Notes under the pieces: generated by a model | What the model saw: only the letters and a program-made list of their open reading frames with translations | What the model was told of the DNA's origin: nothing | Database searches by the model: none | Shown: in pieces, positions 7,712 to 16,551 of the stretch | Numbering within the stretch: the first letter of the stretch is position 1 | Layout of the letters: every line of letters starts with the position of its first letter | Source: JBFYTX01 sp963739515 | GTDB lineage: Bacteria; Chloroflexota; Dehalococcoidia; Dehalococcoidales; RBG-16-60-22 | Length of the DNA: 64,000 bases | Direction: 5' to 3' | NCBI GenBank assembly: GCA_963739515.1 | Contig: CAVUAO010000003.1 | Span: 310,001-374,000, forward strand | Translations under genes and position numbers: made by a program

Positions 7712-10672
7712 ATGGTTATCAGCGCGAGTAAAACAGAGAAAAAGATCCGGAAATCGGGCGTCGATATTATCGGCGACGTATCCTGGGGCGCGCGCATCTG
7801 CCTGTTCTACCGGGACGCCGAGGAGTTGGTGGATATTCTGGTGCCCTATTTCAAAGCCGGGCTGAAAAACAACGAGGCCTGCCTATGGATTACCTCCGAA
7901 CCGTTTAATAAAGAGGCGGCGGAAAAGGTCTTGCGGAAGTCCCTGTTTAATATGGACAAATATCTCGAAAAGGGACAGATGGAGATCGTCCCCTATTCGA
8001 GGTGGTTCTTCAAAGACGGCTCGTTGGACCTGCCGAGAATGTTGGATGCCTGGTTCGCGAAACTCAGCGCGGCGATATCCAGCGGCTATGACGGTTTAAG
8101 ATGCACTTTTGATATGGACTGGGTGGAGGACAAGGACTGGCAACTGGTAATGGATTTTGGAAAACTAAATAAGGATACTAACGGTAACATTCTAACCGTC
8201 TGCAGCATTTCCCTGAATAAATGTGCCGCGCCGGAAATCATTGACGCCGTCAGCGCCCACCAGTTCGCCCTTATCAAGCGCGGGGGGAAATGGGACTCTA
8301 TTGAGAAATACGAACGCAACAAGATGGAACTTGCCCTGGACAAGCGCGTCAAAGAGTTGCGGTGTCTCTACGACATCGCGAGTATCACGGGGACTCCGGA
8401 CACCACGGTACGGGAAAAATTCTTCGAGATAGCCGGCATCCTCCCCAAAGCCTTCCAGCACCCCGATATCACCTTTGCCCAAATTACTCTGGCCGGCGAA
8501 AATTTCAAGACGACGAACCATCATAAGACGGACCAGAAAATTGCCGCCGACATTATCGTTTTAGGCTCTAAAGTGGGCATGGTGGAGGTCGGGTATACCA
8601 AATCGCCGCCGGTGACGGAAAACGGGCTGTTTTCCAAAGAAGAGAAACTGCTGCTGGACGCCGTCGCCGAGCGATTGGGGGCCATCGCCGAACACGGTCA
8701 GGCGGAGGAGAACATCATCATCGAACGCAACCTGGGGATGATGCTCAGCGCCACGAACTCACTGCAAAAAGCCTTCAAGTATTGCCTGGAAGCGGCGATT
8801 ACCGTTTCCGAAATGGACTGCGGGGGTATCTATCTCGTGGATAAAAAAACCGGGGAGGTAAACCTGGCGCATCATCAGGGGCTATCCGCGGAATTTATAA
8901 AACATGCCTCCCATTACGATACCAACGCGCCCAATGCCCGTCTGGTTAAGGCGGGTAAACCCGCCTATGTAAAGTACCCGGAAATAGGTTTACCGTTAAA
9001 CGACCCGTCACTCGACGAAGGGCTGCTTGCCCTCGGTATGGTTCCCATCAAATATGAAGGAGAGGTCATCGCCTGCGTTAACGTAGGTTCCCATTCACGG
9101 GACACCATCCCGCCGCTGGGGCGTGATTGTCTCGAGACCATCGCCTCCCAGATCGGGAACACGATTGCCCGTCTTTCCACGGAGGATGCTTTAAGGCAAT
9201 CCGAGGAGAAATTTTCCCGGGCCTTCCGTACCATTCCCGATATGGTAACCATTATGTCCATCAAAGACGGCACGGTCATCGAGGTGAACGATGGATTCAC
9301 CCGTCAGTCCGGTTATAGTCGTGAAGAGGTCATCGGCAAAAAAGTACCCGAGATTGATATTTGGCTGAAAACGGAAGACCGTAATAAATTTTTCCAGATA
9401 CTTGAAAAAAAAGGCAGAGTAAAAAACGAAGAGGTTAACTTCCGCACCAAATCCGGCGAGTTGCGAAATGCCATTGTTTCCGCTGATAGCATCGATGTTG
9501 CCGGCGAAGAATGCATTATTGCCGTGACCACCGACATCACCGAACAAAAACAATCTCAAGAACTGCTCCAGAGCATTTACGAGAGCACGTCGCTGGGCAT
9601 TTATATCGTCCAGGACGAGAAATTACAGTACACCAATCCTCAGTTCCAAAAAATAACCGGCTTCGGCAAGGCGGAACTGGCGGGCCGGGAATTGCTCAGT
9701 ATCGTCGCCATTGAAGATATCGACGTGGTTAAATCAAGCATGGTCTTTACTTTAAAGGAAGCCAGCCCCTATCCCTGCGAATACCGCATCCTGAGCAAGA
9801 CCGGACAGATTAAATGGGTGATGCAGACCGTTTCGCCCATCCACTACGAAGGCCGGGAAGCCATTGTCGGCAACCTGATGGATATCACCGAGCGGAAATA
9901 TCTGGAAAGAAAAGTCATCGAATACGAAGAACTGAGCAAGATGAAGAGCGACCTCCTGGCCACGGTCTCCCACGAGCTGCGCACGCCCCTGGCCACGATA
10001 AAAGGCTATTCCACCATGATACTCGACTACTATGCCAAGCTCGACCCCAATGAGACGAGGGAATATCTCCAGTCCATCGATAACTCCACCGACCGTCTGA
10101 CGAAATTAGTCGATAACCTGCTGGATACGTCCCGCCTGGAGGCGGGACTGCTCAACCTGGAAAAAACGCCGGTCAGCTTAACGCAGCTTATCCAGAAAGT
10201 GGCCGTGGAAGCCAATATCCGGGATAATCAGCACCACGTTTTAACCCTGGAGGGCAAGAGGCTGCCCAAAGTAAATATTGACGCCAAGCGTATCAGGCAG
10301 GTATTTGATAACCTTATCGACAACGCCGTCAAGTACTCACCCCCGGACACGGACATCGAGATATCCGCGGAACAATCCGGCGACGAACTCCTCATCGGCG
10401 TGCGCGATCACGGGCCCGGCATACCCGCTGAAGAGCTGACCAATATCTTCGACCGGATGTACCGGATAGAGCAGAGGGTCTATTCGGGGGTTAATGGTAT
10501 GGGGCTGGGCTTATACATCTGCCAGAGGCTGGTGGCAGCGCACGGCGGGAGAATCTGGGCGGAGAGTGTCCTGGGACAGGGAAGCACCATTAAATTTACC
10601 CTCCCCATAACCAGCAAAATCAGTAAAACAAAGGATGCCAAACAGGAAAATGTTAAAGCTGGCGTTAAGTGA
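7712..10672 (+). CDS. Multi-domain sensor histidine kinase (MEDS-GAF-GAF-PAS-PAS-HisKA-HATPase)
   Basis: 986 residues with no membrane helix, so a soluble sensor. Residues about 20-190 match the MEDS (DcmR-type) domain of methanogens and methylotrophs ('ICLFYRDAEELVDILVPYF'). Two GAF-like regions follow (about 211-338 and 339-500), then two PAS domains (about 503-610 and 620-735). The kinase core has phospho-acceptor His754 in 'VSHELRTPLATIKGY', N-box 'FDNLIDNAVKYS', and G boxes 'DHGPGIP' and 'GMGLGLYIC'. MEDS domains are proposed to sense small hydrocarbon derivatives, so a C1 or volatile ligand is possible (inference). The OmpR-type regulator 48 bp downstream is the likely partner. Confidence 0.9.
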   Translation: MVISASKTEKKIRKSGVDIIGDVSWGARICLFYRDAEELVDILVPYFKAGLKNNEACLWITSEPFNKEAAEKVLRKSLFNMDKYLEKGQMEIVPYSRWFFKDGSLDLPRMLDAWFAKLSAAISSGYDGLRCTFDMDWVEDKDWQLVMDFGKLNKDTNGNILTVCSISLNKCAAPEIIDAVSAHQFALIKRGGKWDSIEKYERNKMELALDKRVKELRCLYDIASITGTPDTTVREKFFEIAGILPKAFQHPDITFAQITLAGENFKTTNHHKTDQKIAADIIVLGSKVGMVEVGYTKSPPVTENGLFSKEEKLLLDAVAERLGAIAEHGQAEENIIIERNLGMMLSATNSLQKAFKYCLEAAITVSEMDCGGIYLVDKKTGEVNLAHHQGLSAEFIKHASHYDTNAPNARLVKAGKPAYVKYPEIGLPLNDPSLDEGLLALGMVPIKYEGEVIACVNVGSHSRDTIPPLGRDCLETIASQIGNTIARLSTEDALRQSEEKFSRAFRTIPDMVTIMSIKDGTVIEVNDGFTRQSGYSREEVIGKKVPEIDIWLKTEDRNKFFQILEKKGRVKNEEVNFRTKSGELRNAIVSADSIDVAGEECIIAVTTDITEQKQSQELLQSIYESTSLGIYIVQDEKLQYTNPQFQKITGFGKAELAGRELLSIVAIEDIDVVKSSMVFTLKEASPYPCEYRILSKTGQIKWVMQTVSPIHYEGREAIVGNLMDITERKYLERKVIEYEELSKMKSDLLATVSHELRTPLATIKGYSTMILDYYAKLDPNETREYLQSIDNSTDRLTKLVDNLLDTSRLEAGLLNLEKTPVSLTQLIQKVAVEANIRDNQHHVLTLEGKRLPKVNIDAKRIRQVFDNLIDNAVKYSPPDTDIEISAEQSGDELLIGVRDHGPGIPAEELTNIFDRMYRIEQRVYSGVNGMGLGLYICQRLVAAHGGRIWAESVLGQGSTIKFTLPITSKISKTKDAKQENVKAGVK

Positions 10673-10720
10673 CCAATATTTTAGGAGCCGCTTCCTTTCC
10701 ATAGGAAGAGAGGTGTTGTA

Positions 10721-11428
10721 ATGTCTTCAAAGAAAAACATCGTGCTGGTAGTCGATGACGATATTCGCATGCTGCGGATGATGAAGCGCATGCTGGAGCT
10801 GGAGAATTTCCAGGTTATCATCGCCAACGGCGGGGACATGGCCCTGAAAACATTCGAGAAGGAGACCCCGGACCTGGTATTGCTGGACATCATGATGCCG
10901 GACATGGACGGCTATACCGTGTGCCAGCGCATCCGGGAATTTTCCCAGGTCCCGATAATCATGGTGACGGCGAAAGGCGACGACAAGGAGAAGGTGGAGG
11001 GACTGAATATCGGCGCTGACGACTACGTCACCAAACCGTTCTCGGCGAGCGAGCTGGCGGCGCGGGTGCGCGCCGTGCTGCGCCGCTCCGGGACCAAAGA
11101 CCGTCCCCAGGACGTCGTTTTCCGCTACAAAGACCTGTTGGTGGATTTCGCGTCGCGCCGGGTCATGGTTAATAACTCGGAGCTGAAACTGACCTCAACG
11201 GAATATAAACTACTGTCATATATTTCCCTTAACGCCGGGCGCGTCGTTACCCCCGACCAGCTGCTGGATAAGGTCTGGGGCGAAGAATATATGGGCGCCC
11301 CCCATCTCCTCCAGGTCAATATCGCCCGCCTCAGGAAAAAGCTGGGAGACGACGCCAAGAGACCGGTCTATATTCTTACCCGGCCCGGGATAGGCTACAT
11401 CATGTCCAAACCCCTGGAATCATCGTAA
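10721..11428 (+). CDS. OmpR/PhoB-family response regulator
   Basis: 235 residues: an N-terminal receiver with the acidic pocket 'VDDD', phospho-acceptor Asp56 in 'LVLLDIMMPDMDG', and the conserved Lys in 'DDYVTKPF', then a C-terminal winged-helix DNA-binding domain (about 135-230, 'TSTEYKLLSYISLNAGRVV'). All key residues are present. It directly follows the large histidine kinase and is its likely cognate transcription factor. Target genes cannot be told from the sequence. Confidence 0.93.
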   Translation: MSSKKNIVLVVDDDIRMLRMMKRMLELENFQVIIANGGDMALKTFEKETPDLVLLDIMMPDMDGYTVCQRIREFSQVPIIMVTAKGDDKEKVEGLNIGADDYVTKPFSASELAARVRAVLRRSGTKDRPQDVVFRYKDLLVDFASRRVMVNNSELKLTSTEYKLLSYISLNAGRVVTPDQLLDKVWGEEYMGAPHLLQVNIARLRKKLGDDAKRPVYILTRPGIGYIMSKPLESS

Positions 11429-11605
11429 AATCACTATAAATCACAGGTTAAATCCGCCTTTCCTCTGGAATCAAACCGTTCCATTATACGAATGTTCTCT
11501 TTATACATTCACCGGATAGCTAACCGTGATTATTTTGCAATAATTCTTGAGACTATTGTGACTTATTTGTGAGTCGTATTTTGTATTGTGTTAGTGAGCG
11601 CTGCA

Positions 11606-11848
11606 ATGATATTAGTCTGGAACGATGTAAAGTCATTCAAACGTCACCTGGAAAACATGAGACGATTCCGCCAGGGGCACCAGGCGATTTCCGAATGCGT
11701 GTGGAATCTGCTCAAGGACATGCCGGTGCCGGATGATATCCAGCTCCAGGACAATGCGGGCGGCGTTAACCGCCTTTTTAGTTCGAGCGGTCGGACAACT
11801 ACCTTTCCTATCTGGGAAATCGGGCTCCCCATAGGTTCGCAGAACTAG
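11606..11848 (+). CDS. Small protein of unknown function
   Basis: About 80 residues from ATG 11606 (a GTG at 11588 is also possible). It is basic near the start ('WNDVKSFKRHLENMRRF'), with no membrane segment and no family I recognise. It sits 11 bp before a stand-alone receiver gene in the same direction. It could be a real small regulator partner, but no strong ribosome-binding site is visible, so coding status is uncertain. Confidence 0.4.
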   Translation: MILVWNDVKSFKRHLENMRRFRQGHQAISECVWNLLKDMPVPDDIQLQDNAGGVNRLFSSSGRTTTFPIWEIGLPIGSQN

Positions 11849-11859
11849 GGGCAATTTTC

Positions 11860-12306
11860 ATGACCTACGAGAACGAAAACAAACCACTGCTATTTCAGAA
11901 CGAAAACCAGCCGCCGGATATGCTGGAAAAACAGCGTATCATGGTGGTGGATAACGACCAGGACATGCAGAATTTTTTAAACAACACCCTGGAACAGGAG
12001 GGTTTTGACACCATCATCGTCGCGGATATTGACGCCGCCACGAGCATGCTTCATAGCGTCAACCCCGACCTCGTCATTCTGGACGTGGCGTATCCGGAGA
12101 AGGACAACCTCACCATGCTCGACCAGATACGCAGGCAATCCAGGGTCCCCATCATCATGCTGAGCACGGAATACCAGGCGGACACGATGCAGGAAGCGCT
12201 GTCCCACGGCGCCGATGATTTCATTCGCATCCCATTCGGCATCAGGCCGTTCATCGCCCGTATCCGCGCCAAGCTCAGACGTACTCATCATAGTATCACC
12301 GACTGA
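11860..12306 (+). CDS. Stand-alone receiver-domain protein with a substituted key lysine
   Basis: 148 residues. A 20-residue Asn/Glu-rich lead-in is followed by a CheY-like fold: acidic pair in 'VVDNDQD', phospho-acceptor Asp75 in 'LVILDVAYP', Ser102 at the switch position. At the conserved beta-5 Lys position it reads 'DDFIRIPF', with Ile in place of Lys. No output domain follows. It could be phosphorylated inefficiently or act as a phosphate-independent adaptor (inference). It lies downstream of the kinase/regulator pair and ends just before a terminator. Confidence 0.8.
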   Translation: MTYENENKPLLFQNENQPPDMLEKQRIMVVDNDQDMQNFLNNTLEQEGFDTIIVADIDAATSMLHSVNPDLVILDVAYPEKDNLTMLDQIRRQSRVPIIMLSTEYQADTMQEALSHGADDFIRIPFGIRPFIARIRAKLRRTHHSITD

Positions 12307-12345
12307 TTGTTATAATCGCTTCTCCCTTTAGAAAACGGGGCGTCT

Positions 12346-12372
12346 AAGAGGGGTGCAGACCCCTCTTCTTCT
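12346..12372 (+). terminator. Rho-independent terminator after the receiver gene
   Basis: Perfect 9-bp stem AAGAGGGGT / ACCCCTCTT (12346-12354 and 12359-12367) with a 4-base GCAG loop and a moderately T-rich tail, 40 bp after the receiver gene stop. It isolates the signalling genes from the riboswitch operon. Confidence 0.65.
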
Positions 12373-12374
12373 TA

Positions 12375-12437
12375 TTTCCCCCTCTCAAACACGATATAAT
12401 ACGGGCATGGAAAATGGACCTGTTTGAGAGGGGGAAA
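12375..12437. repeat. Perfect 16-bp inverted repeat with a 31-bp loop
   Basis: The arm TTTCCCCCTCTCAAAC at 12375-12390 is repeated as its exact reverse complement at 12422-12437. The loop contains TATAAT at 12395-12400. It lies between a terminator and the promoter of the cobalamin riboswitch. It may be a bidirectional hairpin, an operator or a small palindromic element; nothing in it codes for protein. Confidence 0.7.
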
Positions 12438-12491
12438 GGGGGTGAGCCCGCTCGATTCACCGTGACAAAACAGAACCCTGTGTATGTCGAT

Positions 12492-12520
12492 TTGATTTTT
12501 TCTTGGGCATACTGTATATT
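12492..12520 (+). promoter_or_regulatory. Probable promoter of the cobalamin-riboswitch operon
   Basis: TTGATT (12492-12497), 17-bp spacer and TATATT (12515-12520), about 20 bp upstream of the aptamer's first conserved bases. Spacing and position fit a sigma-70-type promoter. Confidence 0.55.
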
Positions 12521-12540
12521 AATATCACAACAGAATATCA

Positions 12541-12664
12541 GTACAGGGGCGCCCGAGCGCGAGCGAGGGCCCAACTGGAAGGCAAGTCGGTGAAAGTCCG
12601 ACGCGGCCGCGCCGCTGTGATGGATTCTCCCTGGATAGAATCCTGAGCCAGAACGCCAGCCCCC
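12541..12664 (+). promoter_or_regulatory. Cobalamin (adenosylcobalamin-type) riboswitch
   Basis: Contains the B12 aptamer signatures in order: the 'GGCAAGTCGGTGAAAGTCCG' element near 12580-12600, the 'GCCGCTGTGATGG' core near 12611-12623, and a closing 'GAGCCAGAACGCC' B12-box-like segment near 12645-12657. It is followed by two terminator hairpins and then btuF. High cobalamin should therefore reduce transcription of the corrinoid uptake and assembly genes. Confidence 0.88.
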
Positions 12665-12670
12665 AAAAAA

Positions 12671-12707
12671 CCTACAGCACTCCGCGGGGAGTGGTAGGAC
12701 TTTTTAT
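12671..12707 (+). terminator. Terminator hairpin, likely riboswitch expression platform
   Basis: Stem CCTAC-(AG)-CACTCC / GGAGTG-GTAGG around a GCGG loop (12671-12698), then ACTTTTTATT. Directly follows the cobalamin aptamer, so it is the likely ligand-controlled terminator. Confidence 0.75.
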
Positions 12708-12717
12708 TAAGTCTTAT

Positions 12718-12752
12718 AAACCCCTCGATTGGATGCGAGGGGTTTATTTTTA
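12718..12752 (+). terminator. Second terminator-like hairpin before btuF
   Basis: Arms AAACCCCTCG and CGAGGGGTTT (12717-12726 and 12736-12745) with a 9-base loop, followed by ATTTTTA. It lies 10 bp after the first terminator and 18 bp before the btuF start, giving a tandem arrangement. Confidence 0.65.
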
Positions 12753-12770
12753 AAAAATGGAAAGGACAAA

Positions 12771-13705
12771 ATGAAAATCACGCCCAACAAACTTGCCCTG
12801 GTCTTGCTGGCCGCCATCCTGTTCGCCACGCTTTTAGTCTCCTGCTCTTCAGCGCAGGAAACACCCACGCCGTCACCGGGCGCAATTACCGACCAGCTCG
12901 GCAGGACCGTAACGCTGCCGGCCAATCCCCAGAGAATCGTCTCCCTCGCCCCGGCTAACACGGAAATACTCTTCGCGCTGGGTCTGGGCGACCGTATCGT
13001 CGGCGTAACTACCTTCTGTAACTATCCGCCGGAGGCCTAGCTAAACCAAAAATCGGCGACTTCAGCACGCCCAATATCGAGGAGGTGGTGGCCGCTGCGC
13101 CCGACCTGATACTGGCGGCGAACATCCACAAAGACAAGGTCATTCCCCAGCTCGAAGCTAAAGGACTCACGGTGGTCGCCCTGTCCCCGGAGACTATCGA
13201 CGAAGTGCTGGACGCCATCACGCTGGTCGGGAAAATCACCGGTAAAGACCAGGCGGCCGCCGACCTCGTGAAAAATATGCAGAGCCGGATTAAAGCCGTG
13301 ACCGATAAAACAAGCAGGTTTACCGCAGCCCAGGTGCCGCGCGTCTTTTACGCCGTCTGGCACGACCCTTTGATGACCGCCGGCTCGGGAACTTTTATCG
13401 ACGAGTTGATTTATAAAGCCGGGGGCGCCAATATCGCCCACGACCTCAAAGATTACGCCGATATCAGCCTGGAAGCGGTCGTCGCCGCCAATCCCCAGGT
13501 GATGGTGGCGGGGGTGGGAATGGGAGAGGGAGAGGACCTGCCGCTGCAGTTTATCAAGGAAGAGGCGAGGCTCAAGGATACCGAAGCCCGCCAGAATAAC
13601 CGCATCTACTCAATAAATAACGACCTCATCGGCCGTCCCGGCCCGAGGATAGTCGACGCCCTCGAGGAGTTCGCCCGAATGCTCCATCCGGAGTTATTTA
13701 AGTAA
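12771..13705 (+). CDS. btuF: Corrinoid-binding lipoprotein BtuF (ABC transporter), frameshifted near 13038
   Basis: Extracytoplasmic substrate-binding protein for corrinoid uptake. The start is ATG 12771 with AAAGGA upstream. Residues 1-25 form a lipoprotein signal with lipobox 'LLVSC' (Cys25). A BtuF/FepB-type fold follows: 'TDQLGRTVTLPANPQRIVSL', then 'PDLILAANIH' and the closing 'PELFK'. The frame hits TAG at 13038-13040 after 'CNYPPEA' and resumes one frame over at 13040 with 'AKPKIGDFSTPNIEE', so one base is missing (or two are extra). About 310 residues when repaired. It heads the btuFCD-cob operon. Confidence 0.85.
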
Positions 13706-13735
13706 GCTATACGAGGATTTTTTAAATGTCGTCGA

Positions 13736-14803
13736 GTGACATACGCCGTAGAGTCGGTAGGCACCTATTCCCCGGGAAGGCGTACGCGCCTTTACAGTAT
13801 CCTGGGACTGCTGGCGTTACTGCTGGTCGTCATCGCCATCGCGACCAGCATCGGCAGCGTGCGCATACCGCTTTCGACGACTTTCAACATCCTGGCGGAT
13901 AAACTGCCTTTCGTGAATGTCGCGCAGACGTGGCCGGACACTCTTGCCACCATCGTCCTGGATATACGCCTGCCGCGCGTTATCCTCGCCGGGCTGGTCG
14001 GCGCCGCCCTGGCCATCGCCGGGGCAACTTACCAGGGGCTTTTCCGCAACCCCCTCGCCGACCCCTATCTCATCGGGGTGGCCCAGGGGGCTTCGCTGGG
14101 GGCCGTCATCGGCTTCCTGCTGCCCGTAACCTGGAACATCGCCGGCTTCGGCCTGATTCCCCTGCTCGCTTTTGTCGGGGCGCTGCTGGCCACCGTGACG
14201 GTCTACCTGCTGGCGCGGGTGGGCAAGACCCTGCCCGTGACCACGCTCATCCTGGCCGGGGTGGCGCTCAGCGCCCTGCTGGGGTCAATCGTTTCCTATC
14301 TCATCATCTCCAGCGGCGATAAGATGCACGGCATCATCTTCTGGCTGATGGGCAGCTTCTCCTTGAGCCAGTGGTCGGAGGTTAAAATCGTGTTGCCTTA
14401 CGTAGCCGCGGGAGTGGCGGTCATTATCATCTTCGCGCGGACGCTCAATGTCATGCAGCTCGACGAGGAACAGGCGCAGCAACTGGGCGTGAACGTGGAA
14501 AGACTCAAGCTAATCCTGCTGGCGGCAGCCACCCTGATTACTGCGGCGAGCGTCGCCTTCGTGGGGACCATCGGCTTCGTGGGCATCATCATTCCGCACG
14601 TCGTCCGCCTGATATGGGGGGCTGACCACCGTTTCCTGCTGCCGCTGGCGGTGCTCACCGGGGCCATTTTCATGATTCTGACCGACCTCGCCGCACGCAC
14701 GGTGCTGTCCCCGGCGGAGATACCCATCGGCGTGATTACCGCCATCTGCGGCGCCCCCTTCTTCCTCTACCTCCTGCGGCGACGTAAGAAAGCGATATTT
14801 TAG
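13736..14803 (+). CDS. btuC: Corrinoid ABC transporter permease BtuC (FecCD family)
   Basis: 355 residues, about ten membrane helices, with FecCD family marks 'DIRLPRVILAGLVGAALAIA' and 'YQGLFRNPLADPYLIGVAQG'. It forms the channel with BtuD and receives corrinoid from BtuF. The GTG at 13736 is the in-frame start. A better-placed ATG at 13725 (GAGG 9 bases upstream) is out of frame with the permease, so either GTG is used or one more indel lies between 13725 and about 13790. The family core is intact from 'SILGLLALLLVV' on. Confidence 0.9.
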   Translation: MTYAVESVGTYSPGRRTRLYSILGLLALLLVVIAIATSIGSVRIPLSTTFNILADKLPFVNVAQTWPDTLATIVLDIRLPRVILAGLVGAALAIAGATYQGLFRNPLADPYLIGVAQGASLGAVIGFLLPVTWNIAGFGLIPLLAFVGALLATVTVYLLARVGKTLPVTTLILAGVALSALLGSIVSYLIISSGDKMHGIIFWLMGSFSLSQWSEVKIVLPYVAAGVAVIIIFARTLNVMQLDEEQAQQLGVNVERLKLILLAAATLITAASVAFVGTIGFVGIIIPHVVRLIWGADHRFLLPLAVLTGAIFMILTDLAARTVLSPAEIPIGVITAICGAPFFLYLLRRRKKAIF

Positions 14804-14812
14804 GGGTCAACG

Positions 14813-15617
14813 ATGATCGAACTGGAAATGCAAAAAGTAAACCTGGGCTACGACCACCATCCGGTGATGGAGGACATTACCCTGAAAGTATCGCCGGGAG
14901 AACTGGTGGGACTCATCGGGCCCAACGGCTCCGGTAAATCGACCATCATCAAGGCGCTGATGCCATATCATCCGCCCGCAATCGGGCAAAATAACCGTCG
15001 ACGGGCGGGACATCGCCAGGATTCCCCGGCGCGAGCTCGCCTGCCTGGTCGGGGTAGTCCCGCAGTTGCCGCTGCTGCCCAGCACGTTTACCGCCTTCGA
15101 GATAGTGCTCATGGGGCGGAACCCGCACCTGGGCCTGTTCCAGTCCGAGGGCAGACGCGATTGGGCGCTGGCCTGGCAGGCCATGGAAAAGACCGGCACC
15201 TTGCCGCTGGCGAACCGCCACGTTAACGAGCTTTCCGGCGGGGAAATCCAGTGCCTCTTAATCGCCCGGGTGCTGGTACAGGAGACCAAGGCCATCCTGC
15301 TCGACGAGCCGACCGCCAACCTGGATATCGGCCGGCAGGTGGATATCCTCGACCTTATAAAGGGACTTTGCACGGAAAACAATCTGGCCGTCCTGGCCGC
15401 CATCCACGACCTCAACCTGGCGGCGCAGTACTGCGACCGCCTGCTCCTGATTAACGAAAGGCGCATCCACGCCGAGGGTACGCCGGCGGAGGTCATTACC
15501 GATAAGAATATCAAGGAAGTCTACGGCGCCGAGAACTGCGTTTACACCCACCCCGTTAACGGCCTGCCGGCCGTCCTGCTGGGCGCCCATCGGAACCAGA
15601 CTACCGGGAAACAATGA
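14813..15617 (+). CDS. btuD: Corrinoid ABC transporter ATPase BtuD (FepC family), frameshifted near 14960
   Basis: ATPase subunit of the corrinoid importer. Walker A is 'GPNGSGKSTIIKAL' near residue 40. Soon after, the frame is lost: the continuation 'CHIIRPQSGKITVDGRDIAR' is in another frame starting about 14960, so one base is missing. Downstream parts are intact: Q-loop 'VVPQLPLLP', signature 'LSGGEIQ', Walker B 'AILLDEPTANLD' and H-loop 'AIHDLNLAAQYC'. About 268 residues when repaired. The start is 9 bp after the btuC stop. Confidence 0.88.
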
Positions 15618-16551
15618 TGGAAACTATACTGATAATAGCCATAGCGGTAGCCATCGACCTGGCGCTGGGCGACCCGCCCAACGCTTTTCATCCGGTGGCG
15701 TGGATGGGCAAGGTGATATCCCTTTCTGGAAAAAGCCGGGCTTAAGCTGAATCGCGCCGGCCAGTTCATCTATGGTATCGTGATGACGCTGTTTATTACG
15801 GCGTTATTTGTCGTTCCTATATATTTCCTTGTCTGGTATCTCGGCGGATGTCAACATAGCTATCAGAATCATCGTGGCTGGCGGTATTATTAAAATTTAC
15901 GTTCTCTATAAAAGGCCTTCAAAAAGCCGCTTTCAAAGTAAAGAAACTCTTGGAGAATAATAAATTGAACGAAACGCGCTTTGAGCTGCGGGCGCTGGTC
16001 AGCCGGGACACCGGAGACCTGCCCGAACCCCTGCTGATTTCGGCGGCGGTGGAATCGGTGGGCGAGGGCACCGGCGACAGCCTGGTGGCTCCCCTGTTCT
16101 ATTTCCTGTTCCTGGGAGTCCCCGGGGCTATCGGCTACCGCGTGGTCAATACCCTGGATTCGATGATAGGCTACCACGGGAAGTACGAGTATCTCGGCAA
16201 GTTCGCCGCGCGGTGCGATGATGTTCTCAACTATATACCGGCCCGCCTCGCGGCGCTGCTCCTCGTGCTGGCCGCCGTGCTGAGAAAGAACGGGCGCAAC
16301 GCCTGGCGGACGGCTTTCCGCGAACACTCAAAAGACCGAGAGCCCTAATGCCGGCTGGCCTATGGCGGCCATGGCCGGGGCGCTGGACGTCCGACTGGAG
16401 AAGGTGGGGCATTACGTTCTGGGAGAAGGAAAAAGCTTGCCGGTACTCCAGACTATTGATCGCGCCGTGATGGTATTTTCCATAGCGGCGGCGCTCTGGA
16501 TATTGATATGCTTCGTCGCAGGGGGTATTCAAATTGCCTTTACAGACCTAG
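15614..16551 (+). pseudogene. cobD: Adenosylcobinamide-phosphate synthase CobD/CbiB, at least four frame breaks
   Basis: Membrane enzyme joining aminopropanol (phosphate) to adenosylcobyric acid. The opening 'ALGDPPNAFHPVAWMGKVIS' and later 'SRDTGDLPEPLLISAAVESV', 'GYRVVNTLDSMIGY' and 'NAGWPMAAMAGALDV' are unmistakable CbiB segments. They lie in different frames, changing near 15724 (one extra T in TTT), about 15845, 15890 (one extra A in AAAA) and 16333 (one extra A in AAAA). The end is unclear; a TAG at 16549-16551 fits the usual length. Protein sequence is well kept between breaks, which argues for sequence error rather than decay. ATG 15614 overlaps the btuD stop. Confidence 0.82.
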
